A DNA stretch of 9,481 nt from JAUVZF01 sp964539385. GTDB taxonomy: Bacteria > Planctomycetota > Phycisphaerae > FEN-1346. Shown here piece after piece: positions 1 to 5,920 of this stretch. The first letter of the stretch is position 1; every line of letters begins with the position of its first letter. The DNA lies in contig CAZIJC010000168.1 in NCBI GenBank assembly GCA_964539385.1, positions 1-9,481 on the forward strand, in the 5' to 3' direction. A model generated the notes under the pieces. That model did not search any database, was not told where the DNA came from, and worked only from the letters and a program-made list of their open reading frames with translations. A program made the translations under genes and the position numbers.

Positions 1-1
1 G

Positions 2-1297
2 GACATGCGCTTCGGCCTGTTCATCTGCTGGGGGCCGGTGAGCCTGACCGGCAAGGAGATCGGCTGGTCGCGCGGCGAGCCGTCCTGGGGCCGGCGGCCG
101 GGGGTCAGGGGCGGCAAAGGACCCACGCCGGTCGAGGTTTACGACAATCTCTACAAGAAATGGAAACCGGACAAGTTCAACGCCCGCCAGTGGGTCCGGG
201 TGGCCCAGGACGCCGGCGCCGGGTATATCATCTTCCTCATCAAGCACCACGACGGATTCTGCCTGTTCGACTCCGCATTGACCGACTACAAGAGCACCGG
301 CCCGCAGTCGGCGTGGAAAGTGGACGTGTTGAAAGAGATGGCCGACGCCTGCCACGAGGCCGGCCTCAAACTCATGATCTATTACTCGCAGCCCGACTGG
401 CACCATCCCGATTACCTGACCGACCGCCACGACCGCTACATCAAGTATCTGCACGGCCAGGTCCGCGAACTGCTGACGGGGTACGGCCGCATCGACGGAC
501 TCTGGTTCGACAACCTGCGCCGTCCCAGTCCGGAGGCCGCCAAACTTTGGGACGCCGAGAACCTCTTCAAGATGGCGCGAAGCATCCAGCCGCACCTTAT
601 CATCAACAACCGCTGCGGCCTGCCGGGGGATTTCGATACCCCGGAACAACGCGTCGGCAGATTCCAGACCCGTCGCGCGTGGGAGAGTTGCATCACCCTC
701 GGCACCCAGTGGGCCTGGAAGCCGGACGACCGCATCAAGTCGCTCAAGCAGTGCATCGACATCCTCGTCAGGTGTGTCGGCGGAGACGGCAACCTGGCCC
801 TGAACTCGGGCCCCATGCCCGACGGCCGCATCGAGCCGCGCCAAGTCGAGCGGTTCAAGGAGATCGGTGCCTGGCTTGCCAGGTACGGCCGGAGCATCTA
901 CGGGACGCGGGGCGGCCCGTTTCGGCCGGGCGCGTGGGGCGCGAGCACACGCAAAGGCAGCGCCATCTACCTGCACGTCCTGCGGTGGACGGGCGAGAGA
1001 ATCGTCCTGCCCGCCATCGACCGGCGGATCGTCTCGCACAGCGTGCTGACCGGCGGCAGCGCCGCGGTCGAGCAGACCGACGAGGGCATCACCGTCTCGG
1101 TCCCGCCGGGGAGCCGCAGCGAACTCGACACCATCGTGAAACTTCAACTCGACGGCCCGGCCATACGGCCCGTAGGGGCGGCCGGCGCGACCCCGGTGAC
1201 CGCCCGGCACGTGCGGCTCAACCTGGCGAAGACGACCGAGGGGCCGTCCATCCGGGATTTCCAACTCTTCGCACCCAAGGAGGGTCTCCGTCCATGA
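2..1297 (+). CDS. GH29-like alpha-L-fucosidase, 5'-truncated by window edge
   Basis: Probable retaining exo-glycosidase of family GH29, which removes terminal alpha-L-fucose or a related sugar from glycans. The reading frame is open to the left edge. The first ATG (5-7) sits inside the conserved MRFGLFI.WG strand, which in the family lies some distance from the N-terminus, so the true start and any signal peptide are outside the window. Visible family marks, numbered from that ATG, are HHDGF (H81-F85), DGLWFDN with D169 at 509-511 as the expected nucleophile, TPEQR (T212-R216), WESC (W226-C229) and GNLALNSGPMPDGRI before a C-terminal beta-rich part. The usual FIHWG motif reads FICWG here (Cys codon 26-28), followed by GPVSLTGKEIGWSR, so this is a divergent subgroup and its sugar specificity is uncertain. 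Its stop overlaps the next start by 4 bases, which points to translational coupling. Confidence 0.85.
   Translation, partial: DMRFGLFICWGPVSLTGKEIGWSRGEPSWGRRPGVRGGKGPTPVEVYDNLYKKWKPDKFNARQWVRVAQDAGAGYIIFLIKHHDGFCLFDSALTDYKSTGPQSAWKVDVLKEMADACHEAGLKLMIYYSQPDWHHPDYLTDRHDRYIKYLHGQVRELLTGYGRIDGLWFDNLRRPSPEAAKLWDAENLFKMARSIQPHLIINNRCGLPGDFDTPEQRVGRFQTRRAWESCITLGTQWAWKPDDRIKSLKQCIDILVRCVGGDGNLALNSGPMPDGRIEPRQVERFKEIGAWLARYGRSIYGTRGGPFRPGAWGASTRKGSAIYLHVLRWTGERIVLPAIDRRIVSHSVLTGGSAAVEQTDEGITVSVPPGSRSELDTIVKLQLDGPAIRPVGAAGATPVTARHVRLNLAKTTEGPSIRDFQLFAPKEGLRP
1277..1284 (+). promoter_or_regulatory. Ribosome binding site for the first URO-D gene
   Basis: AAGGAGGG lies 9 bases before the ATG at 1294. 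It supports starting the gene there rather than at earlier in-frame ATGs such as 160, whose upstream extension would only shadow the fucosidase gene. The site lies inside the end of the fucosidase gene. Confidence 0.8.
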
Positions 1298-2340
1298 CCT
1301 CCCGGGAAAGGGTGCTCGCGGCCTTCGACCATGTCGAGCCCGACCGTGTGCCGGCGTGGTGCGGTTCGTCGGTCGAGTTCTGGGCCAAGGCCAAGGGCGA
1401 ACTCGGCTTGGATGACGAGGGCCTGCGCGCCCGGTTCGGCGATGATTTCCGACGCGTGTGGCCGCGGTACGTCGGCCCCGAGTTCCCACTGTCTCCGGGC
1501 GTACATTCGCGGACGCCTTTCGGCATCGAGCGCCGCGGCGTGGGGTACGGCATGGCGATGAACCATCCGCTGGCCGGCGCGACCCTCGATAAGGTCCACG
1601 ACTACGCCTGGCCCGACCCGTCGTGGATGGACGTCTCCGGCGTCCGGGCCGACGCCCAGGTCTGGGGCGGCCGGTACGCCATTCTCGGCGGCGACTGGGC
1701 GCCGTTCTGGCACGACGCCCTCGAACTCGTCGGCATGGAAGAACTGTACCTGAAGATGTACGACGAGCCGGAGTTGGTGGACACCCTGTTCGGCCACATC
1801 GTCGATTACTACGCGACGGTGAGCCAGCGCATTTTCGACGCCGCTGCCGAGCGAATCGACATCTTCTTCATCGGAAACGACTTCGGAAGCCAGACCGGGC
1901 CGCTGCTCGGCGAGGACCTGTTCAGGCGATACGTCCTGCCGCACCTTGCGCGGCTGACCAACCTGGGCCACGCCTACGGCCTGAAGGTCATGCTGCACTG
2001 CTGCGGCGGGTTCGCACCACTCATCCCGGCGATGATCGAAGTGGGTCTGGACGGCCTGCACGCCATCCAACCCTCGTGCCACGGTATGGACTTGGCCACG
2101 TTGAAGCGCGACTTCGGCGACCGCATCCTCTTCAACGGGTGCATCGATTCCCATCACGTGCTGATTGAAGGCGCGCCCGGCTCCGTTGGAGACGCGACGC
2201 GCGAGGTGCTCGCCATTATGAAGCCCGGCGGAGGGTTCGTGGCGGGGGCCAGCCACGACGCGATTCTCGAAGAGACGCCTGTCGAGAACGTCGTTGCCAT
2301 GTTCGACGCGATCCGCGAGTTCGGCGTCTACGACGCCTGA
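1294..2340 (+). CDS. Uroporphyrinogen decarboxylase (URO-D) superfamily protein, methyltransferase-like
   Basis: A 348-residue cytoplasmic TIM-barrel protein of the URO-D superfamily (family length about 340-380). This superfamily holds HemE and the cobalamin/coenzyme M methyltransferases MtaA, MtbA and CmuA. It opens with TSRERVLAAFDHVEPDRVP, the usual N-terminal signature. It continues with GNDFGSQ (G194-Q200), LHCCGG (H235, C237) and FNGCIDSHH (C283), and ends with GGGFVAGASHD (G312-D322) and ETPVENV. H235-x-C237 matches the first two zinc ligands of the methyltransferases. Where those enzymes carry a C-terminal Cys ligand, this protein has S320-H321, so classical zinc-thiolate chemistry is uncertain. 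A haem role is unlikely, because the gene sits between a fucosidase and a sugar transporter. Its ATG overlaps the fucosidase stop (ATGA). The substrate is unknown; methyl transfer to or from a sugar or other small compound is inference. Confidence 0.88.
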   Translation: MTSRERVLAAFDHVEPDRVPAWCGSSVEFWAKAKGELGLDDEGLRARFGDDFRRVWPRYVGPEFPLSPGVHSRTPFGIERRGVGYGMAMNHPLAGATLDKVHDYAWPDPSWMDVSGVRADAQVWGGRYAILGGDWAPFWHDALELVGMEELYLKMYDEPELVDTLFGHIVDYYATVSQRIFDAAAERIDIFFIGNDFGSQTGPLLGEDLFRRYVLPHLARLTNLGHAYGLKVMLHCCGGFAPLIPAMIEVGLDGLHAIQPSCHGMDLATLKRDFGDRILFNGCIDSHHVLIEGAPGSVGDATREVLAIMKPGGGFVAGASHDAILEETPVENVVAMFDAIREFGVYDA

Positions 2341-2368
2341 AGCCGGCCCACTGCGCCACGAGACACGC

Positions 2369-3889
2369 ATGAGCGACGCTGAGATGAAACCCGGCGACAC
2401 CATCCTGCGGATGGAAGGCATCGAGAAAGACTTCGGGGCGGTCCGCGCGCTGGACCACGTCGATTTCGACCTCTGCGCCGGCGAAATACACGCTCTTGTC
2501 GGCGAGAACGGCGCCGGCAAGTCCACCCTGATGAACGTCCTGGCCGGCCGCTTTGCGGATTACCGCGGACGGCTCGCCGTCTTCGGGCGACAGGTCCGCC
2601 TGACCAACCCCCGCCAGGCGCTTGGCCTGGGCATCGGCGTCATCTACCAGGAACTGAGCGTTCTCGGAAACCTGACCGTGGCCGAGAACATCATGCTCGG
2701 TCACGAGCCGGCCGGCCGCCTGCCCGGTACGCTCGACAGGCGCGCCCTGGCCGCCCAGGCTCAAGCCGTGCTCACCGAACTGGAGTTCGACCTGCGCCCG
2801 GATGCGCGCGTCGCGGGCCTGAGTCACGCGCGGCAGTGCCTGGTTGAGATCGCCCATGCCATCCGAAAGGACGTGCGGCTGCTGGTGTTCGACGAGCCGA
2901 CCGCATCGCTCGGCGGAGACGACGTCGGTCGGCTCTTCGAGGTCATCCGCCGCCTGAAGGCCCGCGGCATCGGCATCATCTACATCTCGCACCGCCTGGC
3001 CGAGCTGCCGCAGATCGCCGACCGCGTCACGGTCCTTCGCGACGGCAAGGTCGTCGGAACACGCCGGATCGCCGACTGCAAGGTATCGGCGCTCAGTCAG
3101 ATGATGCTCGGCCGCAAACTGACCGAGATGTTCCCCCCGAAGCGCAACACGCCCGGCGAGGTGATTCTGAAGGTGCGCGGCCTGACGCGTCCGGGGGCGT
3201 TCCACGCCATCTCGTTCGATCTGCGCGAGGGCGAGATCCTCGGCATCGCCGGCCTCGTGGGCTCCGGCCGGACCGAAATCGCGCGGGCCGTCTTCGGAGC
3301 CGACCGGGCCGCCGGCCGATGCGAATTCCTGGGCCGGCCGCTACCCCGGCGCTCGCCCAAGCGGTGCATGGCGCGCGGCATCGGGATGATCCAGGAAGAC
3401 CGCAAACGCGACGGAACCATCACGGACTCCTCGGTCGGCCTGAACATCGGCATCAGCGTTCTCGACCGTCTGTCCGGCGCCCTCGGCTTGCTGCGCCCGC
3501 GCCGCATCCGAAACAACGCCCGTCGAATGATCGACCGCATGGGCATCCGGCCGACCGACCCGGCCCGATTGATCCAGACGCTCAGCGGAGGCAACCAGCA
3601 GAAGGTGATACTCGGACGCTGGCTCTCGCGCGACCCGAAGGTCCTGATCCTGGACGAACCGACCCAGGGCATCGACATCGGCACGAAGGCCCAGATCTAC
3701 CGCCTCATCATGGACCTGGCCGCCGCCGGCAAAGGGATTATCCTGATCTCCTCGGAGTTCTTCGAGATCGTCAATCTTGCGGACCGCGTCCTGCTGGTCC
3801 GCGACGGGCGGATCGTGCGCGAGATGCCCGGCCCCGGGACCGACGTGGACGCCCTGTTTGCGGCATGCATCGGAGAAGGTGACGAATGA
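2369..3889 (+). CDS. Sugar ABC importer, double ATP-binding protein (RbsA/MglA/XylG type)
   Basis: A 506-residue ATPase with two fused ABC domains, the usual size and layout for CUT2 sugar importers. It powers uptake through the permease encoded next. Domain 1 has Walker A GENGAGKST (G45-T53), Walker B VFDEPTASL (D175, E176) and the switch ISHRL (H208). Its signature is LSHARQ (L151-Q156) instead of LSxGQ/LSGGQ. Domain 2 has the family's altered Walker A GLVGSGRTE (G295-E303, Arg in place of Lys), a good signature LSGGNQQ (L405-), Walker B LILDEPTQG (D429, E430) and ISSE where a switch His would be. Those domain 2 departures are normal for this family, so domain 1 probably does the hydrolysis. 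The start at 2369 (MSDAEMKPGDTIL) was chosen because it leaves a normal short lead before strand 1; earlier in-frame ATGs fall in the URO-D gene. The ribosome site is weak, and ATG 2384 is an alternative. Confidence 0.95.
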   Translation: MSDAEMKPGDTILRMEGIEKDFGAVRALDHVDFDLCAGEIHALVGENGAGKSTLMNVLAGRFADYRGRLAVFGRQVRLTNPRQALGLGIGVIYQELSVLGNLTVAENIMLGHEPAGRLPGTLDRRALAAQAQAVLTELEFDLRPDARVAGLSHARQCLVEIAHAIRKDVRLLVFDEPTASLGGDDVGRLFEVIRRLKARGIGIIYISHRLAELPQIADRVTVLRDGKVVGTRRIADCKVSALSQMMLGRKLTEMFPPKRNTPGEVILKVRGLTRPGAFHAISFDLREGEILGIAGLVGSGRTEIARAVFGADRAAGRCEFLGRPLPRRSPKRCMARGIGMIQEDRKRDGTITDSSVGLNIGISVLDRLSGALGLLRPRRIRNNARRMIDRMGIRPTDPARLIQTLSGGNQQKVILGRWLSRDPKVLILDEPTQGIDIGTKAQIYRLIMDLAAAGKGIILISSEFFEIVNLADRVLLVRDGRIVREMPGPGTDVDALFAACIGEGDE

Positions 3890-4935
3890 CCGCGAATCCT
3901 CAACCGCTGACGCCCGCCAGAGGCCGTTGGAAACCGTCGTTTCAACTCATCCAGGCGGGCACCGTCCTCGCGCTGCTGCTCGTCCTCTGCGCCGTCTCGG
4001 CCAGTCAGACCGAGACCTTCCTGACGTGGCAGAACCTGGTCTATAACCTGCTCACGAATGCGGCGTACCTGGGGATTATGGCGTGCGGCATGACGTTCGT
4101 GATGGTGGCGGGCGGCTTCGACCTCTCGGTCGGGTCAACGACCACGGTGTGCAGCGTGGTAGCCGTCCTCGCGCTCCAGGCGCTGACGGGCCAACCCGTG
4201 TGGGTGTCCATTGTGATTGCCGTCCTCGTGACGGCCACGGCCGGGACCCTCCTCGGCGCCCTCAACGGCGCCACCATCTCCTACATCGGTGTCAACCCGT
4301 TTGTGGCGACGCTGAGCACGATGCTGGTGTTTCGCGGCATTGCATTGATTCTGACGCACGGCGGGCAGACCGAGAGCGTCCCGCTCGGGCTGAAGAACAC
4401 GTTCAGCCAACTGTACTGGGGCAAGGTTCCCCTGTTCGGGAGCGAGGTGTACCAGGTTACGGTGCCGATACTGGTTTTCGCCGGTGTTTTTCTCATCTGC
4501 CTGTACGTGCTCCGTTTCACGCGGTTCGGCCACTACGTTTACGCCGTGGGGGGAAACGAGAACGCCTCCTGGCTGGCCGGGATCAACACCTCGCTCGTCA
4601 AGGCCGCCACGTACGCCATCTGCGGCCTGACGTGTGCCGTGGCGGCCGTCATCTACACCGGCATGTCGAACACGGCCCAGGCGGCGAGTTACCGCGGACT
4701 GGAACTGGTGGTGATCGCCAGTGTCATCGTGGGTGGCACGCCGCTCGGCGGGGGCAGCGGGGGGCTGCTCTTCACCCTGGTCGGGCTGCTCTTGCTGTCG
4801 GTCATCGAGAACCTCCTGCCCCAGTTCGGGGTTCAAGAAGAGTACCGGAACATCGTCAGAGGGCTTATCATTCTCGTGGTCGTTGCCGTGGACGTCCTGG
4901 CCCGGGGGGCCGGCGGAAAAGCAAGGAGAACGTGA
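3886..4935 (+). CDS. Sugar ABC importer, inner-membrane permease (RbsC-like, BPD_transp_2 family)
   Basis: A 349-residue, very hydrophobic membrane protein that forms the channel of the importer, presumably as a homodimer because only one permease gene is present. A basic cytoplasmic N-terminus (about residues 1-20) is followed by roughly eight to ten membrane segments. Family marks are GMTFVMVAGGFDLSVGS (G68-S84, with D79), the cytoplasmic ATPase-contact loop VYAVGGNENASWLAGI (V218-I233) and VIASVIVGGTPLGGGSG (V276-G292). The gene starts inside the ATPase stop codon (ATGA, 3886-3889) with GGAGAAGG just upstream, so the two subunits are probably translationally coupled. The motifs place it with ribose/xylose/galactose-type transporters, but the sugar cannot be read from the sequence. 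Confidence 0.95.
   Translation: MTANPQPLTPARGRWKPSFQLIQAGTVLALLLVLCAVSASQTETFLTWQNLVYNLLTNAAYLGIMACGMTFVMVAGGFDLSVGSTTTVCSVVAVLALQALTGQPVWVSIVIAVLVTATAGTLLGALNGATISYIGVNPFVATLSTMLVFRGIALILTHGGQTESVPLGLKNTFSQLYWGKVPLFGSEVYQVTVPILVFAGVFLICLYVLRFTRFGHYVYAVGGNENASWLAGINTSLVKAATYAICGLTCAVAAVIYTGMSNTAQAASYRGLELVVIASVIVGGTPLGGGSGGLLFTLVGLLLLSVIENLLPQFGVQEEYRNIVRGLIILVVVAVDVLARGAGGKARRT
4923..4930 (+). promoter_or_regulatory. Ribosome binding site for the substrate-binding protein
   Basis: AAGGAGAA with a 6-base spacer to the ATG at 4937. It decides the start against the in-frame ATG at 4721 deep inside the permease gene, and it places a signal peptide at the N-terminus. The permease stop (4933-4935) lies between this site and the start. 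Confidence 0.75.
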
Positions 4936-4936
4936 C

Positions 4937-5890
4937 ATGGCAAGTCGCTCGTCTGTAGCGGCGGTCGCGGCACTGGCGCTGGCACTGACGATGGGCTGTT
5001 CGGGCAATGATTCTACCGAGGCCGGCGGGCCGGGTGCGCCCGCGGCGCTGAAGATCGGGTTCTGCATGACCCTCGACCATCCGTACTGGCAGAACATGCG
5101 GCTCGGCTCCATCGACGAGGGCAGGAAACTCGGCGCCGAGGTCGTCATCATGAACGCCAAGGAGGACCCGGTGCTCCAGATTCAGCAGATTCAGGAACTC
5201 ATCGCCAAACAGGTGGACCTGGCGTGCGTGGTGCCCATGAAGAAAGAGCCGCTCGTCGCGGGCGTGCGGGCGCTGAACGAGGCCAATATCCCTGTCATCA
5301 TCGTTAACCGTGAGGTCGCCGAAGGGTGCGACTACCTCTGCTACACGGGAACCGACACCTACGCCGGGGCCGTTACGTCGGCCGAGATACTCATGGACGC
5401 CATCGGAGGGGTGGGCGGCATCGTCGAACTCCACCAGCACCTCGGCACCGGCCCGCAACTCGCGCGCTCCAAGGCGCTCGAAGACGTGCTGAAGAAGTAC
5501 CCCGACGTCACACTCCTCGGCCGCGCGCCCCACGAAGGCGACCGCGGAAAGGCTATCAAGGAGACGCAGGTCTGGCTCGGCAAGTTCCCCAACCTGAAAG
5601 GCATCTACGCACACGGCGACAACTTTGCCATCGCCGCAGCCGACGCCTGCATCCAGGCCGGCCGCAGCCACGTCGCCGTCGTCGGCATGGGCGGCAGCCA
5701 GGAGGCCATCGAGGCCATCCGGGAAGGCCGGCTCACGGGCACGAGTTTCCAGCAGCCCGAGGAGGAAGGACGCAGCGCCCTGCGCCTGGCCGTCCGCCAC
5801 CTCAACGGCGAGACGCTCAGGAAATCCTACCTCATCCCCTGCCCGCCCATCACGAAGGCCAGCGCCCACCAGTTCAAGGGCCAGTTCTGA
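4937..5890 (+). CDS. Sugar ABC importer, periplasmic substrate-binding lipoprotein (RbsB-like, Peripla_BP_4)
   Basis: A 317-residue solute-binding protein that captures the sugar outside the inner membrane and hands it to the permease. The N-terminus is a lipoprotein signal: MASRSS, then an Ala/Leu core, then LTMGC with C21 as the lipidated Cys. The lipobox is slightly off consensus, with Thr and Met at -3 and -2. A short linker precedes the first lobe, which begins LKIGFCMTLDHPYWQNM, the usual strand and loop carrying aromatic sugar-stacking residues. Later family features are QIQQIQELIAKQVD, IPVIIVNREV, TGTDTYAGA, GIYAHGDNFAIAA and VVGMGGSQEAIEAIREG. Many relatives have Asp in the hinge IDR motif where this protein has Asn (VNREV). 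It follows the permease stop by one base, so all three importer genes are contiguous. The ligand is unknown; from its neighbours it is probably a monosaccharide such as fucose or a modified sugar. Confidence 0.93.
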   Translation: MASRSSVAAVAALALALTMGCSGNDSTEAGGPGAPAALKIGFCMTLDHPYWQNMRLGSIDEGRKLGAEVVIMNAKEDPVLQIQQIQELIAKQVDLACVVPMKKEPLVAGVRALNEANIPVIIVNREVAEGCDYLCYTGTDTYAGAVTSAEILMDAIGGVGGIVELHQHLGTGPQLARSKALEDVLKKYPDVTLLGRAPHEGDRGKAIKETQVWLGKFPNLKGIYAHGDNFAIAAADACIQAGRSHVAVVGMGGSQEAIEAIREGRLTGTSFQQPEEEGRSALRLAVRHLNGETLRKSYLIPCPPITKASAHQFKGQF

Positions 5891-5904
5891 GCGGCCCCAC
5901 AGAG

Positions 5905-5910
5905 AAGGAG
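5905..5910 (+). promoter_or_regulatory. Ribosome binding site for the DUF5703/GH95-like gene
   Basis: AAGGAG with a 10-base spacer to the ATG at 5921, in the 30-base gap after the binding-protein gene. It fixes the start that gives a clean signal peptide. Confidence 0.8.
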
Positions 5911-5920
5911 TAAAACGACG

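Noticed and set aside
160..1293. In-frame upstream extension of the first URO-D gene, giving a 726-residue protein
   Set aside because: The extension is Arg/Pro/His-rich shadow of the fucosidase gene. The URO-D signature begins exactly at the ATG at 1294, preceded by a strong ribosome site.
1294..2340. HemE (haem-pathway uroporphyrinogen decarboxylase)
   Set aside because: The LHCCGG and GGGFVAGASHD motifs and the sugar-locus context differ from HemE, and no haem gene is nearby.
4721..4936. In-frame upstream extension of the binding protein into the permease gene
   Set aside because: It reads Ser/Trp/Cys-rich shadow sequence. The ATG at 4937 has a ribosome site and starts a lipoprotein signal peptide.
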